Assembly: GCA_030524555.1 (NCBI GenBank)
Contig: JAUNGK010000008.1
Span: 1 to 35,147, forward strand
Direction: 5' to 3'
DNA length: 35,147 bases
Source of the DNA: Bacillota bacterium
GTDB lineage: Bacteria > Bacillota > Clostridia > Lachnospirales > Lachnospiraceae
Shown piece after piece: positions 21,939 to 31,257 of the stretch. Every line of letters begins with the position of its first letter. The first letter of the stretch is position 1. Below the pieces are notes generated by a model. The model saw only the letters and a program-made list of their open reading frames with translations, was not told the origin of the DNA and made no database searches. The translations under genes and the position numbers were made by a program.

Positions 21939-22667
21939 ATGTCAGGACATTCAAAATTTGCAAACATTAAGCATAAAAAGGAGAAAAATGATGCGGCAAA
22001 GGGCAAAATCTTTACCATTCTGGGAAGAGAAATTGCGGTAGCCGTAAAGGAAGGCGGACCGGATCCTGCTAACAATTCCAAGCTGGCGCAGGTAATTGCA
22101 AAGGCAAAGTCCAATAATATGCCTAATGATACCATTGAAAGGGGAATCAAAAAGGCTGCGGGCGATATGGGCAGCGTAAACTATAAATACATAACCTATG
22201 AAGGATACGGACCAAACGGAATTGCTATTATTGTAGATGCGCTTACCGATAATCAGAACAGAACAGCAGCCAATGTAAGGAATGCTTTTTCCAAGGGAAA
22301 CGGAAATATAGGTACTCCGGGCTGTGTTTCCTTCATGTTTGATCAAAAGGGACAGCTTATTATTGACAAGGAAGAATATGACGGAGATGCTGATGAACTG
22401 ATGATGCTGGCATTGGATGCCGGTGCTGAGGATTTTCAGGAGGAGGAAGACAGCTTTGAAATCCTGACAGCTCCTGATGATTTCGATGGGGTTTTAAAGG
22501 CACTTCAGGATGCAAATGTTTCCATGGTATCCGCAGAGGTTACCATGCTTCCGCAGAACTATGTGGAACTTAGTGATGAGACGGCAGTGAAGAATCTCCA
22601 GAAAATATTGGATCTTCTGGATGAAGATGATGATGTTCAGGCTGTATACCATAATTGGGATGAGTAA
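21939..22667 (+). CDS. YebC/PmpR (TACO1) family protein
   Basis: Cytoplasmic 242-aa member of the YebC family, studied both as transcriptional regulators and, more recently, as factors helping translation of difficult (for example proline-rich) stretches. It begins with the typical MSGHSKFANIKHKKEKNDAAKGKIF, where the family usually has SKWxxIKHxK. The middle-domain texts IERGIKKAAG, YEGYGPNGIAIIVDALTDNQNRTAANVR and the C-terminal VSMVSAEVTMLPQN are intact. ATG 21939 lies just after AGAGGAGAG, 12 bases beyond the preceding stop, so it is likely co-transcribed with the CNNM gene. No RuvC or other recombination genes adjoin it, unlike in many proteobacteria. Confidence 0.92.
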   Translation: MSGHSKFANIKHKKEKNDAAKGKIFTILGREIAVAVKEGGPDPANNSKLAQVIAKAKSNNMPNDTIERGIKKAAGDMGSVNYKYITYEGYGPNGIAIIVDALTDNQNRTAANVRNAFSKGNGNIGTPGCVSFMFDQKGQLIIDKEEYDGDADELMMLALDAGAEDFQEEEDSFEILTAPDDFDGVLKALQDANVSMVSAEVTMLPQNYVELSDETAVKNLQKILDLLDEDDDVQAVYHNWDE

Positions 22668-22710
22668 TAAATTATAAATATTGCAGATAAGAGAAAGGAC
22701 AGCTGTTAAT

Positions 22711-23994
22711 ATGGGAAAAGAATATGCCAAGGAAACGATATGTGTGCAGTCCGGCTGGAAGCCTAAAAACGGTGAGCCCCGTGTACTGCCCATTTACCAG
22801 AGCACTACATACAAATATGAGACTTCAGAGCAGATGGGAAAGTTGTTTGATTTGGAAGAATCAGGCTATTTCTACACCAGGCTGCAAAATCCTACCAATG
22901 ACTGCGTAGCGCAGAAGATTTGTGAGCTTGAGGGCGGTGTTGCGGCAATGCTTACGTCCTCTGGACAGGCAGCGAACTATTATGCCGTATTTAATATTTG
23001 TGAGGCGGGTTCTCATGTAGTACTTTCGTCTACTGTATATGGGGGAACCTTTAACCTTCTGACGGTAACAATGAAAAAAATGGGAATTACATGTACCGTG
23101 GTGGATCCTGATGCACCTATTGAAGAAATCAACAAGGCGTTTCAGGATAATACCAGATGCGTTTTTGCGGAAACCATTGCAAATCCGGCGCTGGTTGTTT
23201 TGGACATTGAAAAATTTGCAAGGGCAGCCCATGAGCATCAGGTACCGCTTATTGTAGATAACACCTTTGCAACACCGATTAACTGTAATCCCTTTAAATG
23301 GGGAGCGGATATTGTGACACATTCCACCACCAAGTATATGGACGGGCATGCAATGTGTGTGGGCGGTGCAATTGTTGATTCGGGAGCTTTCGAGTGGGAA
23401 AAATATCCTGATAAATTTCCGGGACTTTGTAAGCCGGATGATTCCTATCATGGTATTACTTATGTGGAGAAGTTTGGAAAGGGGGCTTATATCACTAAGG
23501 CAACTGTGCAGCTTATGAGAGACTTAGGCTCCATCCAGTCGCCGCAAAATGCCTTTCTTTTGAATGTGGGTCTGGAAACTTTGCCGCTTAGAATGGAACG
23601 CCACTGCCAAAATGCCCAACAGGTAGCGGAATATCTTGAAAAGCACGAAAAGGTAGCGTGGGTTAACTATCCGGGGCTTTTGAGTAATAAATATTATGAT
23701 CTTGCGCAGAAATATATGGGCGGCAAAACCTGTGGCGTAATTTCTTTCGGCTTAAAGGGAGGAAGAGCGGCGGCAGAAAAGATGATGGATCATCTTTCCC
23801 TGGCGGCAATCGTAACCCATGTGGCAGATGCGAGAACCTGTGTACTGCACCCTGCAAGCCATACACACAGACAGATGACGGATGAACAGCTGCTAGAGGC
23901 CGGCGTAGCACCGGATCTGATCAGATTTTCTGTGGGAATTGAAAATGTAAGCGATATTATTGATGATTTAGAGCATGCACTTAGCTGTATTTAG
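22711..23994 (+). CDS. O-acetylhomoserine sulfhydrylase (MetY-type, Cys/Met metabolism PLP enzyme)
   Basis: PLP-dependent enzyme of the Cys/Met metabolism family, 427 aa. It most likely makes homocysteine from O-acetylhomoserine and sulfide in direct-sulfurylation methionine synthesis. PLP lysine is Lys208 in THSTTKYMDGHA. Other family texts are YTRLQNPTNDCVAQKICELEGG, SSGQAANYYAVFNI, ETIANPALVVLDI and IVDNTFATP, with the C-terminal SVGIENVSDIIDDLEHAL. Length above 420 and the inserted segment around 240-275 favour MetY over shorter cystathionine gamma-synthase or methionine gamma-lyase, which remain alternatives. ATG 22711 with AGAAAGGA upstream is preferred over the in-frame TTG 22681. No SAM riboswitch or T-box fits in the short gap before it. 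Confidence 0.88.
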   Translation: MGKEYAKETICVQSGWKPKNGEPRVLPIYQSTTYKYETSEQMGKLFDLEESGYFYTRLQNPTNDCVAQKICELEGGVAAMLTSSGQAANYYAVFNICEAGSHVVLSSTVYGGTFNLLTVTMKKMGITCTVVDPDAPIEEINKAFQDNTRCVFAETIANPALVVLDIEKFARAAHEHQVPLIVDNTFATPINCNPFKWGADIVTHSTTKYMDGHAMCVGGAIVDSGAFEWEKYPDKFPGLCKPDDSYHGITYVEKFGKGAYITKATVQLMRDLGSIQSPQNAFLLNVGLETLPLRMERHCQNAQQVAEYLEKHEKVAWVNYPGLLSNKYYDLAQKYMGGKTCGVISFGLKGGRAAAEKMMDHLSLAAIVTHVADARTCVLHPASHTHRQMTDEQLLEAGVAPDLIRFSVGIENVSDIIDDLEHALSCI

Positions 23995-24017
23995 ACGGCG
24001 GAACCGTAAGGTGAGGG

Positions 24018-25166
24018 ATGGATAAGAAGAAACAAAGGCTGCTGACGGTTATTTGGATACTGGCGGCAGCAGCAATCAGGATTTTGTATTTTCTTTTTGG
24101 CGGCGGGATAGCTGCCGATACATATGAATATTATGCCAGTGCTATGATACGGACGAAAGAGGCGGAGCCGATCTTGACTTCTGGAATTGCTTATGCGTAT
24201 ACGGAAAACCTGTCAAAGCTTTTGACCTTTTTCGGAAACCGTATTGAGCCTGTTGTGATTTATCAATTAGTCCTTCAAATCCTGTGGATTACCATGTTTT
24301 TTATTGCAATGGGAATTATTTTCGGAAGAGTGGAGCAGCTGCTTTCGGGAAGCGTGCTTGCAGTTTCACCATGGATTTTGAAATCAGTGTTTGTGATATC
24401 TCCGGAAAACTATTTTATGTTCTTTTTTTCCGTAATGTTTCTTGCTTTAGGAATTTTTCTTGGCTGGACGAAAAGAAAAGGCTGGTACCGAAGCAGTATA
24501 TGTGAATTGTTTTTGATGATTCTTGGATTTGGCATGGGTGTACTATGTATCTGGAACTATTTGGGATGGCTTTTAGTGCCTGTGACGGCTTGGGTTCTGT
24601 ACCAAAATCATCGAAATCTAAGGACGCGAATCTGGGAGCAGAAGCAAAAGGAGCTTTATTATGAGCGGGAGCAGGTGATGCCGGTATCCTCCCAGGGTAG
24701 TATTCTGACACTTGGTTTGCTTTTGGGGATGTATGCCACCTTGATGAAATATACCGGATTGACCGGAATTTCCGTTGGCGAGCAAATGATATGGTGGACG
24801 GATCAGTTTAAAAATGTTACGGATCGCTGCCAGGATATTTCACTTGTGATGACAATGTGGCTGCTGCTTGCAGGCGGTTTAGGGATTTTCGTTGGTGCAT
24901 TTGGACAAAATCTTTACAGAAGAAGGCTCCAGGACCGTATGTATGAGGATGAGGGCAGCAGGGAAGCAACACAGGAAATTGAGACTCATGATTATGTGAT
25001 TACTCCAGAGGGAAGGAAGGTTGAGCTTTTGGATAATCCGCTGCCGCTTCCGAAGCCTCATGTAAAAAAAGAAATGGATTTTAAAATAAATGAACTTCCA
25101 GAAGAAGCACATGAGAAGGATGATTTTGATTTTTCAATATCGGAAAATGACGATTTTGATGTATAA
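24018..25166 (+). CDS. Multi-pass membrane protein of unknown function with acidic C-terminal tail
   Basis: Not assigned to a named family. The 382-aa protein has about seven to eight hydrophobic segments (about 7-27, 78-103, 112-130, 134-150, 163-190, 228-248, 275-300). A cytoplasmic-looking tail begins near 305. The N-terminal half (tyrosines in a short DTYEYY text after the first segment, then alternating loops) is reminiscent of polytopic glycosyltransferase-like (PMT/GT39) membrane proteins, but I cannot see a convincing catalytic motif. The tail contains DNPLPLPKPHVKKEMDFK and ends in a run of DDFDF/DDFDV motifs, an unusual acidic-aromatic repeat that could bind a partner. The start ATG 24018 lies 23 bases after the metY stop. 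A hairpin follows the gene. Confidence 0.75.
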   Translation: MDKKKQRLLTVIWILAAAAIRILYFLFGGGIAADTYEYYASAMIRTKEAEPILTSGIAYAYTENLSKLLTFFGNRIEPVVIYQLVLQILWITMFFIAMGIIFGRVEQLLSGSVLAVSPWILKSVFVISPENYFMFFFSVMFLALGIFLGWTKRKGWYRSSICELFLMILGFGMGVLCIWNYLGWLLVPVTAWVLYQNHRNLRTRIWEQKQKELYYEREQVMPVSSQGSILTLGLLLGMYATLMKYTGLTGISVGEQMIWWTDQFKNVTDRCQDISLVMTMWLLLAGGLGIFVGAFGQNLYRRRLQDRMYEDEGSREATQEIETHDYVITPEGRKVELLDNPLPLPKPHVKKEMDFKINELPEEAHEKDDFDFSISENDDFDV

Positions 25167-25189
25167 AATTTTTTCTTAGACAACATACT

Positions 25190-25240
25190 AAAGAGGACTG
25201 CAAAGGAGTTTAAAGAACTGCTTTGCCGTTCTCTTTTATA
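25190..25240 (+). terminator. Long imperfect hairpin before tepA, possible terminator
   Basis: AAAGAGGACTGCAAAG (25190-25205) pairs with CTTTGCCGTTCTCTTT (25221-25236), with one G-U pair and one mismatch and a 15-base loop. TTATAATTT follows. The T tract is interrupted, so it may be a partial terminator. The TATAAT at 25237-25242 could alternatively be a -10 box for tepA, though I see no good -35. Confidence 0.55.
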
Positions 25241-25268
25241 ATTTATGAGAAGAAAGGTTATAAATAAG

Positions 25269-25961
25269 ATGTCGGGAAAAAAGGTTGAGGAAGAAAAGCA
25301 TCGAAGCGAAAAAATTGAAGAGACAGGACAGGTTACACTTGATAAAAACGGTAAATCTCATACCATTCATTTGATCTCTGTGATCGGGGAGGTGGAGGGG
25401 CACGATAATCTGGGAACAAACTCGAAAACCACCAAGTATGAGCACATCCTCCCTGAGCTGGCCGCAATTGAAGACAGCAGCAATATTGACGGAGTATTGA
25501 TTCTTCTTAATACCATGGGAGGAGATGTGGAGGCGGGGCTTGCTATTGCGGAAATGATCGCCTCCTTAAGCAAGCCAACAGTATCGCTGGTGCTGGGAGG
25601 AAGTCATTCTATCGGCGTGCCCATTGCTGTAAGTACGGATTATTCCTTTATTGTTCCTACGGGAACAATGGTTATTCATCCGGTCAGAATGAACGGGATG
25701 GTTATCGGAGTCCCTCAGACCTTTGATTATTTCAGACAGATACAGAACCGCATTACGGGATTTGTATGCAGTCACTGTAAAATTAATAAGGGCAGATTTG
25801 AAGAGCTGATGATGGAGACAGGAGTGCTTACTAAGGATGTTGGAACAATTCTTGTGGGCGAGGAGGCCGTTTCAGAAGGAATTATCAATGAAACAGGCGG
25901 AATCAGTGAAGCAATGGACAAACTGCACAATTTAATTTCAAAGAAGAAGAAAAACAAATAA
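25269..25961 (+). CDS. ClpP-like protease, TepA/YmfB type
   Basis: Serine protease of the ClpP/crotonase fold resembling Bacillus TepA (YmfB), 230 aa. The catalytic serine is probably Ser114 in GGSHSIGVPIA and the histidine His137 in TMVIHPVRM. LLNTMGGDVEAGLAIAEMIASL matches the ClpP oxyanion strand region. The N-terminal about 25 residues are very charged and no signal peptide is seen. ATG 25269 is preferred over ATG 25245 because AGAAAGG lies between them and the earlier ATG has no RBS. The gene precedes ftsK/spoIIIE, the same order as in Bacillus, which supports the TepA assignment over true ClpP. Its substrate is uncertain; TepA was linked to protein translocation in Bacillus and this should not be over-read. 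Confidence 0.85.
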   Translation: MSGKKVEEEKHRSEKIEETGQVTLDKNGKSHTIHLISVIGEVEGHDNLGTNSKTTKYEHILPELAAIEDSSNIDGVLILLNTMGGDVEAGLAIAEMIASLSKPTVSLVLGGSHSIGVPIAVSTDYSFIVPTGTMVIHPVRMNGMVIGVPQTFDYFRQIQNRITGFVCSHCKINKGRFEELMMETGVLTKDVGTILVGEEAVSEGIINETGGISEAMDKLHNLISKKKKNK

Positions 25962-25971
25962 CGGTTTGTGG

Positions 25972-26000
25972 ATGACAAGATTTGATGAAAATGCTATACT
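25972..26000 (+). promoter_or_regulatory. Putative promoter of the ftsK/spoIIIE gene
   Basis: ATGACA (25972-25977) and TATACT (25995-26000), each 5 of 6 matches, have an exact 17-base spacer. The ATG at 26047 has AAAGGGG upstream. This would let the translocase and the following genes be transcribed independently of tepA. Confidence 0.6.
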
Positions 26001-26046
26001 ATATAAGATTATTTAAGTACCGGCAGGGTACTAAAGGGGTTTTAGT

Positions 26047-28653
26047 ATGGCACAGAATAAAAAAAGTACTGCCGGAAGGAGTAATACCTCGACGCAGAAA
26101 AAAGGCAGTTCCGGTAAAGGAACTTATCAGAAAAGAAGCAGCTCTTCACGCAGCAATCCCAGGAAAAGCGAACCAATGGATACGGCAATCAGAAACGAAG
26201 TGTTTTTGATTGTCTTGTTTGCGGTTGCTGTTTTTCTCTTTGTGTGCAATTTTGGTGTGGCAGGTGTGTTTGGAAATACGCTCAGTGATATTATGTTTGG
26301 CATTTTTGGGCTTACAGCTTATCTTATGCCGCTTGCACTTTTTGTTATGATCGCCTTTGGAACGGTGAACAGCGGTAATGCGATAGCCATTCGTAAGCTG
26401 GTATCCGGTGTGGTTATTGCCTTGCTGGTAGGTGTGGTATGTGAGCTGTTTACGGGAGCACCAGAAGCTGCAGAGAGCTATCAAATTGGTGAAATATATA
26501 AAAACTGCAGTACCAGTCATGCAGGCGGAGGCGTTGTAGGAGGCTCTCTCGCTTATTTACTGTATCATTTTTTGGGACTGGTAGGGACCGTTCTGGTTAT
26601 TTTGGTTGCTGCGGTTATCTCCATTGTTATTTTAACGGAAAAATCCTTTGTTTCGGGAGTTAAGTCGGGGAGCCGGAAGGTTTATGAAAGATCCAGGGAG
26701 GATGCGGCATACCGAAGGGAAAGAGCAAGGATAAGACGGCAGGAGATGGAGGAAGAGCGTCTTAAAAGAGAAGAAGAAAAACGGATTCGCCAGGAGGAAA
26801 TAGAAAACGAAAAGATTCTCCGAATGGACAAGAAGGTTACAGGAGTTATGCTGAATACTTCTCTCACCGGACGGGAAAATGATGAAAAAAGCAGGGACGA
26901 CATACATGAGATCAATCTTACGGATTTTGAGGAAAAGATTGATCAGGCAGTTATAGAAGAGGATGAGGACACCTTTTCCGGTTATGATCAGATTAAAATC
27001 CATAGCGCTTATGAGGAAGAGGGTAATGATGAAATTTCAGAGATTACGGATGTTTACGGAAATGAAGAGGTGGATCCGACGGAGGATTCAGTGGAGGATG
27101 AGTACCATGTCCAGCATGCAGACCACGTACATAGGGAACAAAAAGCAATTGTGCCGGACGTTCCTAAAGCGCCTCCTGTCAAAAAGTATATCTTCCCACC
27201 CATCAATATGCTGGTAAAGGGAAGTGGAGCAAGTAAGGATTCTACCCGTGAGCTAAGAGAGACTGCACAGAGACTGCAACAGACCCTGCAGACCTTCGGG
27301 GTCCGGGTAACGGTAACAGATATCAGTCAGGGTCCTGCGGTTACCAGATTTGAGCTTCAACCGGAGCAGGGAGTAAAGGTAAGCAAAATTGTGGGACTTT
27401 CTGATGACATCAAGTTAAATCTTGCAGCAACGGATATCAGAATTGAAGCGCCTATTCCGGGAAAGGCCGCAGTGGGAATTGAAGTGCCGAACAAGGAAAA
27501 CAGCATGGTAGCACTTAGAGATTTGCTGGAAAGCAAGGAATTTAAGGAGTTTCCGTCCAAGCTTGCTTTCGCGGTAGGAAAGGATATTTCCGGCAAGGTG
27601 GTAGTGACTGATATTGCGAAAATGCCCCATATGCTGATTGCGGGGGCTACCGGCTCAGGAAAATCCGTATGTATCAATACCTTGATTATGAGTATTTTAT
27701 ATAAGGCACATCCTGATGATGTAAAGCTGATTATGGTTGACCCTAAGGTGGTTGAGCTTAGTGTATATAACGGGATCCCTCATCTGCTTATACCGGTGGT
27801 GACAGATCCCAAAAAGGCATCGGCTGCTTTACAATGGGGTGTTGCTGAAATGACGGATCGGTATCAGAAGTTTGCTGACTTTAATGTAAGGGACTTAAAG
27901 GGCTATAACAAGAAGGTAGAGGCAATGCAGGAAGCAGGAGATATGCAGGCACCGGCTAAGATGTCCCAGATTGTCATTATCGTGGACGAGCTTGCAGACC
28001 TTATGATGGTGGCCCCGGGAGAGGTAGAGGAATCCATCTGCCGTCTGGCACAGCTGGCAAGAGCTGCCGGCATCCATCTGATTATTGCCACACAGAGACC
28101 TTCCGTAGATGTTATTACAGGTCTGATCAAGGCCAATATGCCCAGCCGTATTGCCTTTAGTGTTTCCAGCGGTGTGGATTCACGTACAATCTTAGATATG
28201 AATGGTGCGGAAAAGCTTTTGGGAAAGGGCGATATGCTCTTTTATCCCCAGGGGTACAGTAAACCGGCCAGAGTACAGGGAGCGTTCGTTTCGGATAAGG
28301 AAGTTTCGGATGTAGTGGAATTTTTGAAGAACCAGAGGCTTGGAAATATTTACGATACAGATATTCAGGATAAAATTTCAACTTATGGGGGATCCGGCGC
28401 AGCAGGAAGCGCAGGCGCTGAAGGCCCCGAAAGGGATCAATACTTTGTAGATGCGGCGAAATTTATTATAGAAAAGGATAAGGCATCTATCGGTATGCTG
28501 CAGAGAGTTTTTAAGATTGGCTTCAACAGAGCGGCCAGAATTATGGATCAGCTCTGTGAAGCAGGTGTAGTTGGGGAAGAGGAAGGAACTAAGCCCAGGA
28601 AGGTTCTTATGAGTCAGGAACAGTTTGAACAGTACATAGAGGAGTCCCTATAA
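26047..28653 (+). CDS. DNA translocase FtsK/SpoIIIE
   Basis: Membrane-anchored hexameric ATPase that pumps chromosomal DNA through the division or sporulation septum. The 868-aa product has a basic, Ser-rich N-terminus (1-50) and about four membrane segments (about 55-195). A highly charged coiled-coil/acidic linker spans about 205-385. The alpha/beta translocase domain and RecA-like motor follow, with Walker A GATGSGKS at 533-540, Walker [14 protein letters not shown] and [19 protein letters not shown]. The C-terminal gamma winged helix (about 797-868, [23 protein letters not shown]) reads DNA-orienting sequences. In spore formers this protein is SpoIIIE; domain order alone does not separate it from vegetative FtsK. 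It lies downstream of tepA as in Bacillus and is followed after 14 bases by fhs. Confidence 0.95.
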   Translation: MAQNKKSTAGRSNTSTQKKGSSGKGTYQKRSSSSRSNPRKSEPMDTAIRNEVFLIVLFAVAVFLFVCNFGVAGVFGNTLSDIMFGIFGLTAYLMPLALFVMIAFGTVNSGNAIAIRKLVSGVVIALLVGVVCELFTGAPEAAESYQIGEIYKNCSTSHAGGGVVGGSLAYLLYHFLGLVGTVLVILVAAVISIVILTEKSFVSGVKSGSRKVYERSREDAAYRRERARIRRQEMEEERLKREEEKRIRQEEIENEKILRMDKKVTGVMLNTSLTGRENDEKSRDDIHEINLTDFEEKIDQAVIEEDEDTFSGYDQIKIHSAYEEEGNDEISEITDVYGNEEVDPTEDSVEDEYHVQHADHVHREQKAIVPDVPKAPPVKKYIFPPINMLVKGSGASKDSTRELRETAQRLQQTLQTFGVRVTVTDISQGPAVTRFELQPEQGVKVSKIVGLSDDIKLNLAATDIRIEAPIPGKAAVGIEVPNKENSMVALRDLLESKEFKEFPSKLAFAVGKDISGKVVVTDIAKMPHMLIAGATGSGKSVCINTLIMSILYKAHPDDVKLIMVDPKVVELSVYNGIPHLLIPVVTDPKKASAALQWGVAEMTDRYQKFADFNVRDLKGYNKKVEAMQEAGDMQAPAKMSQIVIIVDELADLMMVAPGEVEESICRLAQLARAAGIHLIIATQRPSVDVITGLIKANMPSRIAFSVSSGVDSRTILDMNGAEKLLGKGDMLFYPQGYSKPARVQGAFVSDKEVSDVVEFLKNQRLGNIYDTDIQDKISTYGGSGAAGSAGAEGPERDQYFVDAAKFIIEKDKASIGMLQRVFKIGFNRAARIMDQLCEAGVVGEEEGTKPRKVLMSQEQFEQYIEESL

Positions 28654-28667
28654 TCAGGAGGTGTATT

Positions 28668-30338
28668 ATGAAAACAGATATTCAGATTGCTCAGGAAGCG
28701 GTACTTGAACCTATTGTTAATGTTGCAAAAACCCTGCAGATCACGGAGGATGAGCTTGAATTATATGGTAAATATAAGGCCAAGATATCCGATGAATATC
28801 TCCGGAAGATTTCAGCTAATCCGGACGGAAAGCTGATTTTGGTTACTGCAATTAATCCTACTCCGGCAGGAGAAGGCAAAACTACGGTCAGTGTAGGGCT
28901 TGGGCAGGCGCTTTCAAAGCTTGGCAAAAAGACGGTTACTGCGCTTAGAGAGCCATCCCTTGGACCTTGCTTTGGCATAAAAGGGGGTGCCGCAGGGGGA
29001 GGCTATTCACAGGTTTTACCCATGGAAGATTTGAATCTTCATTTTACCGGTGACTTTCACGCCATAACCAGTGCAAATAATCTTCTGGCTGCTATTTTGG
29101 ATAATCATATCCAGCAGGGGAATGAGCTTGGAATTGATACCAGAGCGGTGGTATGGAAGCGGTGTCTGGATATGAATGATCGTGTCCTCAGAAATGTGGT
29201 AGTGGGGCTTGGTGCCAAGACGGACGGAACGGTCCGGGAGGATCATTTTGTTATTACGGTTGCTTCGGAAATCATGGCAGTGCTTTGTTTAGCCTCTGAC
29301 ATGAAGGATTTAAAGGAGCGCCTTGGCAGAATGGTTGTTGCATATAATTATCAGGGAGAGCCTGTTACTGCAGCACAGTTAAATGCGGTAGGCGCTATGG
29401 CAGCGCTTCTTAAGGATGCCATGAAGCCTAATCTGGTGCAGACCCTGGAACATACTCCCGTACTGGTTCATGGCGGACCTTTTGCCAATATTGCTCATGG
29501 CTGCAATTCTGTCCGTGCTACCAAGGCGGCGCTTAAGATGGCGGATTATGTGGTTACGGAAGCTGGCTTTGGTGCTGATTTAGGAGCGGAAAAGTTCTTT
29601 GATATTAAATGCACAATGGCAGGACTTAAGCCGGATGCGGTTGTGCTGGTAGCAACGATCCGCGCATTAAAGTATAATGGAAATGTGCCGAAGGAAAAGC
29701 TTTCCGAGGAGAATCTTGATGCTCTTAAAGCGGGTATTGCAAATCTTGAAAAACATATTGAAAATTTACATAAATACGGCGTTCCCGTAGTAGTAACTTT
29801 AAATAGCTTTGTGACGGACACACTGGCAGAGATTTCCTTTGTGAAGCAGTTTTGCGAGGATAAGGGCTGTGAATTTGCATTGGCAGAGGTTTGGGCAAAG
29901 GGCGGAGAAGGCGGCCTCATGTTAGCTCAAAAGGTGCTTGATACGCTGGAGCATAAGGAAAGTCATTTTAAGCCTATTTATGATGATACACTGAGCTTAA
30001 AGGAAAAAATTGAGACTGTTGCAAGAGAAATCTATGGTGCAAAGGGCGTAAACTATAGCACTGCAGCAGCAAAGCAGCTGCAGAAGTTAGAGGAGCTTGG
30101 ATTTGGGAAACTGCCTGTATGTATGGCAAAGACCCAGTACTCACTTTCTGATGATCCAGCTCTTCTTGGCAGACCGGAGAATTTTGATATTAATGTAAGA
30201 GAGGTTTATGTTTCAGCAGGAGCAGGTTTTGTGGTAGTACTGACCGGTGCGGTAATGACCATGCCGGGACTTCCGAAAAAACCGGCGGCTTATTCCATAG
30301 ATGTTGACGAGAACGGTATGATTACCGGATTGTTTTAG
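28668..30338 (+). CDS. fhs: Formate-tetrahydrofolate ligase
   Basis: ATP-dependent ligation of formate to tetrahydrofolate, giving 10-formyl-THF; entry step of one-carbon metabolism and of the methyl branch of the Wood-Ljungdahl pathway. The 556-aa length is normal. The nucleotide-binding loop TPAGEGKTT is at 65-73. Other texts include [23 protein letters not shown], the folate-binding region [21 protein letters not shown] and the C-terminal [18 protein letters not shown] 28668 has AGGAGG upstream. With folD just behind it, the pair supplies and interconverts C1-THF. No other Wood-Ljungdahl genes are in the window, so acetogenesis cannot be inferred from this pair alone. Confidence 0.96.
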   Translation: MKTDIQIAQEAVLEPIVNVAKTLQITEDELELYGKYKAKISDEYLRKISANPDGKLILVTAINPTPAGEGKTTVSVGLGQALSKLGKKTVTALREPSLGPCFGIKGGAAGGGYSQVLPMEDLNLHFTGDFHAITSANNLLAAILDNHIQQGNELGIDTRAVVWKRCLDMNDRVLRNVVVGLGAKTDGTVREDHFVITVASEIMAVLCLASDMKDLKERLGRMVVAYNYQGEPVTAAQLNAVGAMAALLKDAMKPNLVQTLEHTPVLVHGGPFANIAHGCNSVRATKAALKMADYVVTEAGFGADLGAEKFFDIKCTMAGLKPDAVVLVATIRALKYNGNVPKEKLSEENLDALKAGIANLEKHIENLHKYGVPVVVTLNSFVTDTLAEISFVKQFCEDKGCEFALAEVWAKGGEGGLMLAQKVLDTLEHKESHFKPIYDDTLSLKEKIETVAREIYGAKGVNYSTAAAKQLQKLEELGFGKLPVCMAKTQYSLSDDPALLGRPENFDINVREVYVSAGAGFVVVLTGAVMTMPGLPKKPAAYSIDVDENGMITGLF

Positions 30339-30372
30339 GTTTGCCGATCAGGCGGAAAGGATGGAAAGAGAT

Positions 30373-31218
30373 ATGGCCAAAATTATTGATGGAAAGACGA
30401 TTTCCCTTCAGATAAAGGATGAACTGAAAGAAAGAGCCGCAGCTTTAAAGGCTGCCGGAAAGACAGTTACCCTTGCGGTGATTCAGGTGGGAAATAATCC
30501 TGCTTCCTGTGTTTATGTCAGAAACAAAAAGAAGGGCTGTGAATATATAGGCATTGGATCATTGTCTTATGAACTGCCCGAGGAGACCACTGAAGAGGAA
30601 CTGCTTGCATTGATCAGGGAGTTAAATCAAAAGAAGGAGGTAAATGGTATTTTGGTGCAGCTTCCTCTGCCGAAGCATATTGATGAGGATCGGGTGATCA
30701 AGACCATTGACCCCATAAAGGATGTGGACGGTTTTCATCCCCAGAGTGTGGGGGCATTGTGTATCGGCCAGCCGGGATTTGTGTCCTGTACCCCTGCAGG
30801 AATCATACAGCTTCTTAAGCGCAGCGGCATAGAAATTGCAGGGAAGGAATGTGTTATAGTTGGAAGAAGTAATATTGTAGGAAAGCCCATGGCACTTTTG
30901 CTCCTTCGCGAAAATGCAACGGTAACCATTGCTCATTCCAAAACAAAGAATTTAAAGGAAGTTACAAAAAGAGCTGATATCCTGATTGCAGCAGTGGGAA
31001 AACCCAGGATGATTACAGCAGATTATGTGAAGGAAGGCGCTGTTGTAATAGATGTTGGAATTAACAGGGACGAAAACAATAAGCTTTGCGGAGATGTGGA
31101 TTTTGACAGCGTAGAGCCGGTGTGCAGTGCAATCACTCCGGTTCCGGGGGGAGTCGGTCCGATGACTATAGCTATGCTCCTTTATAATTGTATGGAGTCT
31201 TCTGCGATCAATCCTTAG
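30373..31218 (+). CDS. folD: Bifunctional methylene-THF dehydrogenase / methenyl-THF cyclohydrolase FolD
   Basis: Converts methylene-THF to methenyl-THF (usually NADP-linked) and on to formyl-THF. The 281-aa product carries the conserved Tyr48 and Lys52 of YVRNKKKGCEYIGI, QLPLPKHIDEDRVI, the DVDGFHP substrate loop, GRSNIVGKPMALLL, the Rossmann stretch TVTIAHSKT and the C-terminal TPVPGGVGPMTIAML. I prefer ATG 30373 (MAKIIDGK, typical of the family) over ATG 30361, whose GGCGGA is very close. The RBS evidence is ambiguous, and four extra residues are possible. It is 22-34 bases behind fhs and so is likely co-transcribed with it. Confidence 0.95.
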   Translation: MAKIIDGKTISLQIKDELKERAAALKAAGKTVTLAVIQVGNNPASCVYVRNKKKGCEYIGIGSLSYELPEETTEEELLALIRELNQKKEVNGILVQLPLPKHIDEDRVIKTIDPIKDVDGFHPQSVGALCIGQPGFVSCTPAGIIQLLKRSGIEIAGKECVIVGRSNIVGKPMALLLLRENATVTIAHSKTKNLKEVTKRADILIAAVGKPRMITADYVKEGAVVIDVGINRDENNKLCGDVDFDSVEPVCSAITPVPGGVGPMTIAMLLYNCMESSAINP

Positions 31219-31257
31219 TTTTTAGACTATGCCGGCTTTGGCAGAAAGGAGACAAAT

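Noticed and set aside
22668..22710. SAM riboswitch or T-box ahead of the MetY gene
   Set aside because: Only 43 bases are available and no conserved stems or T-box sequence can be seen; such leaders need well over 100 bases.
22861..23451. 196-aa minus-strand open frame within the MetY gene
   Set aside because: The plus-strand PLP enzyme is unmistakable, and the antisense product has no coherent domain or start signal.
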